NCBI GenBank assembly: GCA_963682055.1
Contig: OY821741.1
Coordinates: forward strand, 16,731,211 to 16,795,210
DNA: 64,000 bases
DNA from: Primula veris
Taxonomy: Eukaryota > Streptophyta > Magnoliopsida > Ericales > Primulaceae
Direction of reading: 5' to 3'
Positions 22,301 to 35,235 of this stretch are shown piece by piece. Both the position numbers and the translations under genes were made by a program. The notes under the pieces were generated by a model. It was not told the DNA's origin. It made no database searches and saw only the letters and a list, made by a program, of their open reading frames with translations. The stretch's first letter is position 1; each line of letters begins with the position of its first letter.

Positions 22301-22932
22301 ATTCTATGTACCTAAAATATTCTTCTACAGTGACGAAATTCCAAATATGTACACCCCTAACCTTTGATATACAACAATATTACATATTCAATTTTACATA
22401 TTTGCACAAAGTTGAGACAAATTAACCATGTACTATATCCATCTAACACAAGTTACATTTTCCATTGCAAAGATACCCAATGACATTTTCCTGTTTGCAG
22501 CATAATACAAGTAACGTGTGGGCGTGTGCTAAATATATTACAATCATCTTTTGTAAGTGAAGCAGCATTCTACAAATATCAAATTTATCTGACAATCAGA
22601 AACAACACACCATTCTTAGTAATTTATAAATAAACAACAAATGTAAGTGAAACGGGAGAAATAAATATGAAAACTGAGAACTGCAAGACATTGGAGTTAA
22701 AAGGCTTGTGGTTGAAGTATTCTACAGGTTTCAAATTAGTCTTGCTAGTCAGAAACAACATATAACTCTTTCCTAATTTATAAAAGAACACAATGGTTGT
22801 AAAGCCAAACAATATAAATAAACACAAAATCTGAGCCGCTCCAGCAATGGAAATTCAGTATCTCATATGCGTTGTATGTAGACATGTAGTATGTGCCCAC
22901 CGAAGTCCTTGTCACAGGAGATATGAGTGAGT
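22301..22932. other. Spacer / 3' flank of SLD5
   Basis: AT-rich; probably contains the SLD5 3' UTR, which on the minus strand continues below 22933. Two similar blocks, 'cagaaacaaca' at 22598 and 22750, hint at a small duplication. No gene. Confidence 0.4.
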
Positions 22933-25900
22933 TTAAACCAAATCAATTTGCTTTCTATACACAAGTGGCTTCACAGAATTGTACCGTACAGCATATAGAT
23001 CATTCGGATCAAGGTCTATCGGCTCCTCTTCCCCACTACAAAATCAAGATATTTTACTGAGTTGGCGGGAAAAATATTTTTCATTTTTTTGTCATTTCTT
23101 ATTTCTTCAGCCTTACCGGTATACTCGCCCATTGACTCGCATACATGTCAAACAAATTAATAATATGACGCATGCTAGAAGTTACTCATACAATGAGAAG
23201 CCCCCATATCATATATTTTTAGGGACATGTGCTGGTATGACTATTTGTGATTGGGTTTATCAGCATTACGAGTTAACAAGGCTGTTGTTCATTTAAAGAG
23301 AAACTAAATGTGAAGGGTATAATGTATTACCTGGTATCAAGTTGAAGAGCCCCTAACGACCTCTGTGTTCTGCATATAACGTAAGTATCCAGATTCGGCT
23401 CCGGAACTGCAATTCATCCAGAAAAAAAGTTCTCAAAAATTAAATGATCGGAACAAGCATATAAACAGCTGTAACTATGATATAGATTTGAAGCAGTTAG
23501 AAGGTAGCATATAAATATGATACATTTGAAATGAAGTTTGTGTTTGGGATATTTTTTTCTTTATTTCCAATACACATGGATTGACTTGGTGTTTAGATAT
23601 AAACTATGGATCGTAAAGATGTTAGTTGCACTAATTGAGACTATTTTCAGATGATACTTGTTCATACTATAGCTTCTCTGATCCCAATAAGTGGATTTGA
23701 ATCTCCAAACCTCAAATTTTAAACATATACAAAATTCTAGTTTGTTCAAAATATTAAATATGAACCCCGAACCTACATACCATATAAAGAACACTAACAC
23801 ATGACTATTGCAACTTAATATCCTTTTGTAATAATCATGAAAACAAAAAAGTTAAGAGAAAGAATGCTGGATATCACACTTACAATGACATGCATATTAA
23901 CTTAATGTTGCAAAATACACAAAAATTCTAGTCTCTCTACTCATGACATACTTAAACATAACTGTAGAACTAAGAATTGACCTCTGTGCTGGCAATATCT
24001 AATAATTTCAGGGAGCCCCTGCGAAATTGGTTCCCGTAGAGAGCACTATTTTGTTAACAATCCCAATAAGTGATTCAGGATGACAAAAATACTCTTTAAA
24101 AACAACTTCCAAGAAATGTGTTTAATAGATCAATTATATAGGTGATATTACACCTTAAGTCATAGTAAATACATAACTAAACAACCCATTGGTTAATTTG
24201 AAAGAAATCAACATCAGACTTAAAAAAACAAGGCTTGCCCATGTCGTTGTCTTCACTAATAACAGACTGTTTTGAACTTGACTTGTAACGATCTGGCAAA
24301 GCTGACAAAATGGACTTTTCAAAATGTTCCTCCAGGTCTTCAATGCACCTACAGATTTGAAGATGATCGAAATACATAAATTTTATGAAATTTCATCTTC
24401 CAGAAATGAATATAGTATGGAATGGACAAATAGAACCTTCACCTCTTTGCAAACTTTTGTTCTAGCTCAGAAAGCCGACTCCACACATCAGCGTTTTTGT
24501 GAACATGCATCATGTATTTCTCAATCTGAAAAAAATAAAATTCGTATCTATAAACCTATAGCACATTAAATTAAGATGCGATCCTAGATTCTGCCATTTT
24601 GTAGGATTATAAGACCGGTACCTATTTTTTAAAAAATTTGATAGGTATAGCACTTATTTATCTTCAACTAAGTAGGGCCAAATGATGACTCACCTAACAT
24701 ATAATTAAGGGATTTTTTCTATTGCAGTTCAAGCAATCAAGCTAAGTTTTTTAGGTGGAAAAATATGGGATCATCCAGCTATAATTTTTTTTTCGTTTAT
24801 CAATAAAAACCTAAAGAAGTTTAGCTTTTAAGCTCAACAACCAAATGTAGACCAGCTTTTAAGAATAGAACTACTTACCGTAAAATGTGCAAGAAAAAAA
24901 AGGCTTAATATATATCTTTTCGGCTTATAATCACACATAAATAAAATCAAAATTCCAGCGACAAGGCAATAGAAATCGAAATCTTTCGTTTAAGGTAACC
25001 TTCTGAAGACGAGTGCGGAGATATGATCGTAGTAAAAACAATGTTCTGTCCAAGTCCATCTGGTACAATGATACAGTGAGTGGATCGGCACCACCATCCA
25101 CATATGCTTCCACTGTTTCCTCCTAATATTAGAATCAGAATTGAAATAAAAAAAATGAGCATATGTTAAAAATTAAGGACATAATTAAATTAGATAGTAA
25201 ATGAATGCTGAATTTGTTTGTTCAAAGCCTCTCAAGTGCTGGAGTAATCATGTAACACGTTGTCAGTTTGTCACACTGGAATAGCCAATCTGTCTAAACT
25301 ACGACTAACATTCTACCACAACAACTAGAAAAGTAGAAAGGTATCATGACGGTATTATGCACTTAATAATAAAAAAGGTCAAAATCACAAACACGACCAA
25401 CATACTAGAACAATTCACCTCTATAAATTCTCCATTATCTGTTATACTACTAGGCATTGTGGAGAACTCATATTAGAGATAGTTTAACAAGCTAAACAAG
25501 CTGAGCATACCAAGTTAAATTACTAGGAGCCATAATATAATTCATGATAACTCATAATATTTCAAGCCTTGATTCTCAGCTGAGATAGTATCAAAAAAAT
25601 CAATAGCTTATCCAGCTACACTTCTATATTTCTAGGTTAGTTAAGTGCATGAGATAGTGAATGTAGTGATAACTGTTCTCAAGACAAATGAAATTGGATG
25701 GCAATTGTATCAATCTCTATGATGTGGAAATTAACTAGATGGAAAAAGTAATTAATTCTTGTTATCTGCACCGTTAAACATTTGATTGCCATTTTGGAAT
25801 CAGTTTATAAAGAACTATATAGTTTACAAAATCAGCTCTGAAAGCAGGTGGACAAAACTACTCTAGTTACAGGTTCTGGAACAAGTGAAAAGTATTCTTA

Positions 25901-28192
25901 CGCATTCGAGAGACATATTTCAAACAACCCCCTAAAAAGTATTCCTAAGATGCTTTAGTCATATTTTATAGAAAATGGTTTGCATTATAATGATCTTTTA
26001 ACCATCTGACCAGATCAGCCAAAATTACTCTTAGAACTAATCAGCTTCAAAAAATGTTCTTGAAAACAGTTTATGCTACCCAACATGATTTGAGACTTTA
26101 GAGTATAATTCTTGTTATACAATTATGTCTAAATAACGATCGCAATTCAGGTAAAATTCTCTGATTCAACACAATATGGCCTTTGAAAAAGACTGAAATC
26201 TTCAATTGCATTTAAACATAGGCCACTGAACTTCATGGCCATTAAAAGATTCAAGTTAAATTTGTGAACAACCTACTACATCTTTTGATGTCCACTTGTA
26301 CGTTACCCCAATATGCATGTTTTTCTTCAGAAGTAGATCATATTCTTTGTGTTCTTAGATTTCATCAAAATTCACCCGGGTTCGCGTTCATGCAACATAT
26401 TCAAAATTCATTCAAAACAAATTCCATCAATGCAAATCTAAACTCTTTAAACCATGGAAACACAAAATCTCAATCAATGCCATACATCAAACAGAGCCAC
26501 AAAGATTCAATTCATGTGTGAAGAATAATGCGAATCTCAGCAGTAACGTAGAACGCCAATAGACATTAAAAAGAATAGACATCACACACTCAAGTGTGGA
26601 ACTATGATCATATGGGAGGGGCTGAATTCCATATGGAATTTTTGTTCTTATTATTAAGCGAGATGTTAAAAGAGTAAAATCGTCTTATTTTTGTTAAAAA
26701 CTTAAAATACATGGCAAGACAAATCGGATTTCTCTTAATATGGAGTAATGCAGTTCATTTCATCCCACTCCACTACCGCATAGAAGTTCTAAATATGAAC
26801 AACACATTACATCAATGGTCTAATGTCTCTAGGTTATTCCAAATTTCAGATTGATTAGATCATATCCAAAATGATACATTAGAGTCATGTTTGTTTGCAG
26901 CGTAAGAGAGTGTATAATATTATTTGCACTGTGAGACTCATCTTGTACTATGTTTGGCTTTACTTTTGTCAAGAGATACTGAACAGTAAACGGGGTATAA
27001 TACTATTTTTACTAGATTTTGAACTTATAATAAGAGAAGAATGTTATCGCTATAGCCTTCATAGTACAAGTACTATCCTGCAAACAAAAATGGCATAGTT
27101 ACATAAATCCAGGAACTAGGATCCTTGTATGTGAGGAGCCAATCCCATACGGAAGTTTTATTTTTATTATTATGCAGGATGCTGAATGGCTAAAATCAAT
27201 TTTTTACCTAGAAATTACACAGTAAAAAATCAGTTTTCACTTAATATGGAGTGTTGCAGCCCCTTTCAGCTTATGCAACCCCTAAGCCTAATTCTGGTTC
27301 CTCTACTACAACATTAAAGTTGTCTTCAATTTCTAGGTTATTCCCAAATTCATAAATATTAGCTCAAATCCAAATTGATAAACTAAGGCTCACCTTCATA
27401 CAGTATAATCTACTGTGGGACCCATTTTAAACTGTGTTTGATTAAGCTTTGCGAATTTATACTAGACAGGGTAAATACTATGGATTAAAGACCTTAGGCT
27501 TATAGAAGGGGTATAACAGATAACGGGAAACGGGTAGATGGCGTTATTAGTTATTCCCCTCCTCATAGTACAAATACTAACTACTTATAAATTCTACTGT
27601 CGTTTTACTATCATGCAAACAAACATGGCCTAGTCATACAAATTCAGAAACCAGGATCTTTGTATATGATGGCCTGAATCACATGTGGAAATTTTTTATT
27701 ATTATTAAAAATTATTGTTATTATTACACGTGATGCTCAAAAAGTCTAAAAATGCTTTTTTTTCTTTTATTTAATACACGGTAAAAAGCATGGTTATCTC
27801 TACCGCCAAACCTAATCCTAGTACCTCCACTACAACATTGGAGCAACACAGTCAGTCCATCAGTTGCCTACAATTTCTAGGCTATTCCCAATTTCATAAT
27901 GATCTTTTCATATCCAAATTGATACACTGGTGATAGAGAATCAGGAAAATTAAGAATAACAGCTTTTGAAAAACATAAATATAGAAGAAAGATGTACCAT
28001 TAATTGGATCTGTTCTCGGGACCTAAGAACCAAAGAAGACTGGAATTGTAGAATATCAGGGGCGGCTTTCTCAGTCCTCCATGCCCTCTTCAACAGCTCT
28101 GCATCTGTTGTCGATAACAAAGTCTCGTAATCTTCATTCTCGTCCATCATTGATTTTTCTGAATTTCCCCTCGACGATTCCTCACCTTCCAT
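22933..28192 (-). CDS. SLD5: DNA replication complex GINS subunit SLD5, 6 coding exons, 229 aa
   Basis: Model (complement): 28192-27998, 25122-25000, 24525-24443, 24348-24239, 23406-23331, 23035-22933; 690 nt, 229 codons plus stop, all phases consistent. SLD5 is part of the GINS tetramer that joins CDC45 and MCM2-7 to form the replicative helicase in the nucleus. Diagnostic text: DYETLLSTTDAELLKRAW and RTEKAAPDILQFQ (residues ~21-52), ADPLTVSLYQMDLDRTLFLL (~76-95), LRSYLRTRLQK, HFEKSILSALPD, PEPNLDTYVICRTQ and the invariant-type C-terminal end RKQIDLV. Length fits the family (~220 aa). MEGEES is preferred over the upstream in-frame ATG at 28246, because the latter falls in a probable 5' UTR intron acceptor. 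Intron 4 uses a GC donor (ATGG|GCAAGC). Intron 1 is 2.9 kb and repeat-filled. Confidence 0.93.
26600..27950. repeat. About 2.5 tandem copies of a ~530-bp repeat in SLD5 intron 1
   Basis: Units start near 26610, 27125 and 27655 with text like 'ggagccaatcccatacggaa...tttttattattatgca', continue through 'ctccactacaacatt' and 'tttctaggttattcccaa', then 'catatccaaattgatacact'. The third unit is cut at ~27950, close to exon 1. They account for much of the unusual length of this intron. No coding potential. Confidence 0.65.
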
Positions 28193-29530
28193 CTCCCTCT
28201 CTTTCTCTAGATATATAGAAACAGGCGACTCTGCGAAGCATTTCATAGCAAAAATAGAAAAAAAAACTTACAGTTAGACATTAAAAAGCAAATAGAAATA
28301 GAACAGTGGAAGAATTTTGTGACACTTTTCCACATTTGAGCAATTAATATGTAAACAATTAACACTAAATCTAACAATTGAGCTGAAACTGATCAAACAA
28401 CTCATTATAAACATATAATAGACTTTTAACAAAACAACAACATGATAAAAATTAAATACAGACACCAAAGATCTCACTTTTCACACTTGAGCAGTTTACA
28501 TGTAACATTGTAACCCTCGATTTTTCACATAGAGATAGTAAATAAAAAATTTCACAATATATTGACCTATCATTTCATAAATAGCATAAAGTAGTAGAAA
28601 AAAAGTAGTTAAATGATATAAAAGACTAATCATATCTAATAAATGCAACTGAATCGACCAAATACTTGATATAAAACATAGATTAAACTATTGCAGTAAA
28701 AAGACATTAAAACATAGAAAAATTAAAGGTGTTTGTCTCACATTTTATGTATTTATCATAACTAAGCATTATACATGGAGTTGGGTAGCAATTTGGACAG
28801 TGTGATATAACCAACATTAATATCTATTTCTATTCTATAATACATGTAAAAGCCGTTAAACTTATTTACAAAATACCCCAACAGACTCAATTTAATTTAC
28901 ACCTTAAAAAATACTCCACTTATCATAAGTTGCACCAAATTTCACCAATCTCGCATATACGAATCCAGACCCGGTTTCAGGTTTAAGCTACCTAAAGCCA
29001 TAATTTTAGGCCTCCAAAAAGCTAATTCTTTTTTAGGCCTCCAAAAAATATCAGATTTAGTAGCATTATTATACATATCACAAAATTACCCTCCCTTTTT
29101 TTTTCTTCCCTTTATTTCTCACATAGATATGCCTCATCCTCATCATTTTGTCACTTCTTTTACAATATTATTTAACTGTTAAACACCCCCCCAATTTCCT
29201 TTTTCATCTATCCACTTTTTCTTTTCTTTTTTTTTTTTGTTTATCTCTTGTCACTTTACCAATTTAAAAAATAAAATCTTCATTTTCAATATACTGAATT
29301 CAATAAATAAAAAAATACTTTATAAAGCAAAAAAAGGCCTACATTATTAAAACAATAAATAGGATAAAAACACAACAAATGAACTATAAAAAGTACATAC
29401 TTGGTTAGGGTTTCGAGGAAAGAGAGAGAGAGAGATATCAGTGTCACCGGAGTAAAAAAAAAGGAGTTTTTTTAGTGAAAATTTCTAGTGAGAGAGAGAG
29501 AGAGAGAGATTTTTGATGCAAAAGAGTGAA
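28193..29530 (-). promoter_or_regulatory. SLD5 5' leader, probable leader intron and GA-repeat promoter region
   Basis: Minus-strand text 'cctcgaaaccctaacca|gtatgt'-like at ~29400 looks like a plant 5' UTR ending in a donor, and 'gcttcgcag|agtcgcc' at ~28230 is a good acceptor, giving a leader intron of ~1.17 kb. Upstream lie CT repeats on the minus strand, seen as (GA)n on plus at 29420-29435 and 29490-29509; these are common near plant transcription starts. The leader-intron model is inference. Confidence 0.4.
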
Positions 29531-31907
29531 AGCAAATATTTAACAGAGGGCTCTTGGCATAGAAATAATATTATATGAATCCTATCTATTTAGGCAAAGC
29601 TCAATTAATAAAATGTATGCTTATTTATTTATTAATAATTCTCAAATATAAAATAACTAAAATATACTTATTAAAGTGGACACTAAATATTTAAAATAAA
29701 ATATTAATATAAAAATATTTAATTTTATTTTTTGTTTGGTTTCACCACACAATTGAAATAACATAATTAACTTAAACATTTAAAAATATTCAATTCCAAA
29801 TTTAAGCTAAAAACTTAACGTTTTTAACTATGCGGTGTATGGTGCCGCCACTTAGCCCATACGGCATAGAAGAGTCCTCCAAATTTAACCATTTATTTCA
29901 TAAAGCAACTTAAATAAGTTTATGAAAACTATAGTTTTTATTAGAAAAAAATTGTAGTATAGTTGGTTTAGTTCATTTATTTATTTAAGAAATTGTTATT
30001 ATTTGCTCTGTTTTTTATTTAATTATATGGTACGAAAATACTTACAATTTTAACATTTAATAAATTGTATTACAATTGTCGGAATAAAAGTTTTCAAAAG
30101 TTAATTTTACATGTGAACCGTCACATCGGAGTAAAAGAGTTAACTTTGTAGATCGGTCAATGGTTTCGGTCACACTTATTGGGTCAAATTTGTTTGAATA
30201 AACGTTTTTTTTTTGTTAATGATATATAACTATACTTGTTTGCAATTAGTTTTTTGAAATTTGTACGATCTATTAAATAGAAAAATTAAAAGGGTAGCAG
30301 TCCAAAATGGTCAATATTTTATTACCTTGTATGTATGGAACTCGTGTGAAGTTTAAATAATTTTGTTTTTCTAGGTTTGTACGAAATGACAAAATCCGTT
30401 AATAAAATTAAAATCCGTCGCAAATCCGTATGCGATAAGGGTGTTAGGGAATAAATCTATCACAAAATCCGTCCCTGATGGAACCTTTTTTTGGTAGTGT
30501 TTTCTCTATAAAAAAATCCGTCCTCATTGGGTTGTTGTGCCTAATTTTTCTCAGACTTGACGAGCCACTGGGGCGGACATGTCTGTGTATGATTTTCGAT
30601 GGGTCAGACCTTAGAGCTCGTAGACACCACTCATGAAGGCAACGTTATGTCTACATCTTAGTTTCATATTCATTAATTAGTATTAGATTGCACGATGCGG
30701 CTTCTTTTAGTTAGTACTTACCCTCGTATTAGTGTCTTGACGTTTTCAAATATTTTGTTTGATACGAAAAAATCATTTTACAAATTGCAAAGTATAGTTT
30801 GCAAATGACAAACTCAGTTTTAACTATGTCATCATTTGATATTTTTTAAATATTTTTAAAAAAATCTTATCCTTCCTCCATCTATCTCTCATTTACTATA
30901 TCAATGCTGGGTTCCCTCAACCAACATCTGTCGACATGTCCAACAATTCAAAGAGATTTTTTGTGTTTATCACTGTCTCTCTCGACTCTATCTGTCCCCC
31001 CGGCTCCGATTGCTGAGCCAGTTTATTGGGGATAGCAACAACCCGAGTGGACTAGCATCCCACCTGAGAAACATACAATTTTCGAAAAAAATTAAAATTA
31101 ATATTGTGTTTTTTCGAGATTTTCTTTAATTGGGCAAAGTAAATATTTTCCCTTATAGGTAACCCACTAAAAAACATTTTTTTCAGCCGGCTTTGTCCCG
31201 TCCATTTTTCCGCCTATCTCTTGTTCTCTGTCTCATCCACCTTTTTGTCTCTCGCTCCTATGCCTTTCTTCACTGTGGCCAGATGGTGGTTTTCGCCCTC
31301 CGGCATGGCCATGTTCGTTAGCGTTCTTATAGATTTGTAACTGAGTTTTTCTATACTAATACATAAATTAAAATTAAAATAGAAAATCAATGACAACAAC
31401 TATTTTAATATTAATCCATGATTTTCTAAAAATAATAATTATTATGTTTTTTAGTGAGTGAGAGAATAAATGTTTATGAAAGAAGGGAAGAAGGGAGATA
31501 TCCTTGTTTAGTAATGTGATATTGTTTTTGTATGTTAGAAAATTATTGTAGGTTGAATTGTTAATTAGTACACAATTGCTAATTTGTGAACTAACATAGC
31601 AATTTATTTAGTAAGTGTGCTACATGGTCTCATTTGTAAATTGCTTATTTAGAATACATTTTTACCTAGTTTGCAAAGTTACAGCAATACGACAAAATTT
31701 GAAAATTTTGGAAATTTTTAGGAAATGGTATGTCAATAAAAATAAATTTATTTATACATATATGATTCATGCTATGAATTATAATCTTACAATAACATAA
31801 TTAACAACTTAATTGAACAATATAACCCTAATTATGACCATTTCCAATGACTGTTAATATAATTTTCATAGTTGACGTGTAAATTATGATTTAATTAAAT
31901 TTATTAT
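29531..31907. other. AT-rich spacer between SLD5 and Copia #2
   Basis: No gene found on either strand. Contains a CACTA-type end (30385-30499), stretches of transposon-like text, and CT-rich patches near 31200-31260. Short open frames at 31214-31399 and 31615-31800 have no exon or protein-family signal. Confidence 0.45.
30385..30499. mobile_element. CACTA (En/Spm) transposon end
   Basis: Minus strand from 30499 reads CACTACCAAAAAAAGG, followed by subterminal repeats of the type ACGGATTTTG / CGGATTTGCG / ACGGATTTTA (about four copies to 30385). Terminal CACTA plus clustered subterminal motifs is the superfamily signature. The opposite end was not found, so this is a fragment. Confidence 0.5.
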
Positions 31908-31912
31908 ATTAT

Positions 31913-32113
31913 TGTTTTAATACACTATTAGCTACGTATATAGGGAGACAGAAGTAGAGAGAGGGGAGAACAGTATGATCTTTATTAATGAAGGAATATG
32001 AATGTGTATAAAATACAAGACCCCTAGCCCTCTTTATATAGATAGAGGGTTAGGGTTACAAGCCCATCTGGGCCCATTAAGTAAAAATCCAAGAGTCCAA
32101 TAATCTTACAACA
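31913..32113 (-). repeat. Copia #2 3' LTR
   Basis: 201 bp, identical to the partner LTR at 38783-38983 except at the window-left end (TGTTTTAA here, TGTTGTAA there). That change spoils the TGTTGT/ACAACA terminal inverted repeat of this copy. Contains 'tatataaagagggct' (minus strand) as TATA-like box. Confidence 0.95.
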
Positions 32114-32123
32114 CTCCCCCTTT
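32114..32123 (-). promoter_or_regulatory. Polypurine tract of Copia #2
   Basis: Minus strand AAAGGGGGAG immediately before the LTR start TGTTGTAAG; identical to the tract of element #1 (5777-5786). It primes plus-strand DNA synthesis. Confidence 0.85.
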
Positions 32124-32880
32124 GGACGTCTTGAATTCTTCGTCTTCATGCAGTCGATCTGAGTCGAGTTCATTCGCAGTGCTAAACACATAAAAAACCT
32201 TAGGGACGGAAAACCCAGTGTGGGACAAAACCGGTACCTAGGAGAAACTGTGTAGCCGAATGATATAGGCCAAAATATCATGTAAGTAACTAACCACAAA
32301 ACAGTGTGCCTCATCAAAACCTTGTCAGAGCAAACCCAATGGGAAAATCTCTGATCGAAGGAAAAAGAGTGCAACAATGGTAGTAGTAGGGATCAACCAC
32401 AAAACAGGTGCCTCATCAAAACCTTGCTAGAGTAAACCCAGTGGGAAAAAATCTCTAGTCGAATGACAAAAGAGTACACAGTGGTAAGAAGTATACAACA
32501 GGATACTCCCCCTAATTTCGGCAATCTTAAGTGAGATATGATAGGAACGTGTCTCGCTAAAAACCTTGCCAAGGAAAACCCAGTGGGAAAAAACTTTGGT
32601 CTAAGGACAAAAAGAGTACACGAGCATGCGACTGGATGCTCCCCCTCACTTGCACACGAGAGGGTGCGAAGATTTCGACTGAGTGGTAATTAGTGCAATA
32701 AGCATTCACCTGGATGCTCCCCCTCACTTGCACACGACTGGGTGCAAAGATTTCATATTCCAAGAAAGAGTACGAGCATTCGACTGGATGCCTCATTTAC
32801 TTACATACGACTGGATGCAAGAAAATCTAATGTGGAATAGAACGAGCATTCAACTGGATGCTCTTAAACTTCATTTGTGA
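32124..32880 (-). repeat. Copia #2 3' tail with tandem purine-tract repeats
   Basis: Same two repeat families as in element #1: 'ttttcccactgggttt...ggcaaggtttt' units (32124-32600) and GCATCCAGTCGAATGCT / GTGCAAGTGAGGGGGA units (32625-32870, minus strand). The last group contains two purine cores AAGTGAGGGGGAG resembling the true polypurine tract. Confidence 0.7.
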
Positions 32881-34080
32881 AGATTAATTTCGGCGAGAAA
32901 TGCTAAATAGCATAATGTAGTCATGTCTCTCTTGATCAATAACAACAAGTTGTCTTCTATGACAAGTGTTTTATCTGGATCGTGAGACAGAACATATGTA
33001 ATTCAAATATGACTAATACTAGCTCGAAGCCATATACACTCTCTAGTCGTCTCATAGAGCACGAATAGATCAGAGTGATTCACTTGGAGTCATTCCAAGA
33101 CCTCCAAGATGTCGCCTTATTCCTAATGGTAAAGACATACCATGTTAGGAATATCCCTTATGCGGGTCTGATAAGTAACCGGCATCGGTATAACCGAAAA
33201 AGGGTTGCGTTAATTCGAGTACCGAAGGGGGTAGGTACACTCGATGACGCAAATGGGATAAACTAGCCCACTTCCAAAATTACCATAAGGTAAGGGAATG
33301 TGTCTTTAGTGCCATTTCGATGGCAGCGTGTTAGCGCGATGTTGTGTCGAGCTATACCATTCACAACAGACAAGATGTTCGTCCTAGCACATTAGACCAA
33401 GTACAATGATGCGCTTATTGTACTTAGATATGAACATTATGGTTCAATATCTCTTCATCGTCTCATCAGGGACGGACTGGGTCTATATCAATGTCTAGTG
33501 ATCGAACGATCATGGGAGAATCTGACGACTTAGCGTCATGATGACTAAAACGTCATAACACCTTCTGGGTGTAGTCTGAATCATGGACTTAGATTCAATA
33601 TTTACGGGACTCAATCATCAGGTTGAGTCACTACCGTGTCTTCCCAAGATCCTTCATCTCGAAGGCAAATCCAAAAATGGATCGCGTAATAAAACACGCA
33701 AGGGCATAATACTTGTTCAAGTATCCCAAGCTAATCAAGTACTCACTTAGGCGGGTATACCACATCCGCTCGGATTATATTAATCCATATAGTGAACGTC
33801 TCATTTAATTGAGATCGTGTTCCGTGGTCAGAAACTACTTGATTAAAGCATATGAAGTCACACAGGGACCTTCATCTGTATCTCTTTGTCTAAATCCCCA
33901 TAGAGATAAAACCGTGACCACATTCATGGCTGCATATTCAGTTTTTCGGAAAACTACTAAACTGGTAAAGTAGGGGACTGTTATAATGTCCATTACGAAG
34001 AAATCAACCATCTCGTAATCAATTCCAAGGTGTGAGAGAAGACTTGCGCTACTAGGCGAGCATTCTACAATCTCATTATT
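32880..34080 (-). pseudogene. Copia #2 RT-RNase H remnant
   Basis: Minus-strand text includes NPFFGYTDAGYLSDPHK (~33208-33158, RNase H) and, further upstream in the element, the same EMKDLGKT-like and SLDIDxxPFRP-like blocks seen in element #1 (~33490-33660), plus the 'WMKVP'-type region near 33890. Frames are interrupted. Confidence 0.7.
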
Positions 34081-34476
34081 CTCATCACTCTTCCTTACGA
34101 ATAACCAAATAAACGAACTCGTTTAACATTGGTGGTGTTGGATCTACAGGTCCGAACACACTTTCGCTAAGGAGTCTACTTGGATTTCAAGTTTCCATTA
34201 GTACAGTCTATTCTCCGTTGACTTCAGGCAACGGTACATGGTTCCCTGTCATAATTTGTTCATATTATCAGTCGTCACCGAATATATGAACAAATAATCA
34301 ATGACAGTTTCGTTTCGCTTCAATATCGTCTAAGATATCATGATCGACAGATATTTCGAGATTCTTAGGATGAGGAGGAAATCACACATCTCCTTGATCC
34401 TTTATAATCTCGTGCAACAAACGAGTTTCAGTTCACCACCTCTGGGGCTGAACGAATTAAAAACCGGTCAACTTCC

Positions 34477-35235
34477 TCATATCTTAGGAAGGACGACAGA
34501 CTGACGGCCGACGACAGCGTCCTTTGCTTGGCGGGTTCGGCCAAAGCAACGTGTTACGACAGGAACACGGCGTCCGACAGGGACGTCTATCCTTGCAAGC
34601 ATTTTGCAGCAGGTATAAATGATCTCGTGACATCTCATAAAGTCATTAAATGCGTCTGGCATTTAGTTAGACTTGAGGGAGTCTATGCACTTACTTATCA
34701 CTAAGTGCAGTTTTGGGATCAAGCTAAGACTGAGTGGGTTATGCCACGTTACTTCACGTCGTTCCTTATCAACGGTAACGTGCAAATCTCCCCCTAACGA
34801 CGGGGAGAACAGTCTTAGCGATGTCACTTTCGCATATCATGCGGTAAAGAGATCGCTTGCCAAGGTTACTCTATCAAATGATAGGCAGGAGATTCATAAT
34901 CGACTTATGTCCCCTTCAGAGGTCCATATTTTGAACGCTATAGCGGCTCGATCAAAATATTAATTAAGCACTCCAAACACGCGTTAATATGAGACTTCTG
35001 GCTCATAACCAGTAACCAGCTGGTACGCATATGGTGTTTGAGTGTCTATGGGCCTCATAACGGACCAATGCAGCAAAATAGCATAACCCCACACGAAAAT
35101 ATAAATCTTGGTGCGCAAGACCAAGAAATGCGTGCAATCATTTGCAGTCGCATCATCAAACTTTCCGTGAGTCCATTTGGGTCTGAACATAATCGACAGG
35201 ATGTTCAATTTCAATTTCCAAACTCTAGTAATTGA
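34477..35235 (-). pseudogene. Copia #2 integrase remnant
   Basis: Minus strand shows NGLTESLMMRLQMIAR then a frameshift into LVLRTKIYIFVWGYAILLHW, RPIDTQTPYAYQLVTGYEPE (~35110-34990), the SPSLG-type block (~34810) and ARIDVPVGRRVPVVTRCFG (34600-34540). The frame after the shift stays open longer than in element #1 (76 codons at 34984-35214), because #1 has an additional stop. Confidence 0.8.

Noticed and set aside
23561..23800. Open frames inside SLD5 introns
   Set aside because: They lie between well-defined exons, lack family matches and are not bounded by usable splice sites in phase.
32557..33266. Open frames conserved between Copia #1 and #2 (79-codon tail frames; 63-codon antisense frames at 4633-4824 and 33075-33266)
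   Set aside because: They are conserved only because the two elements are near-identical. The tail frames run through tandem repeats and the antisense frames are shadows of the RNase H region.
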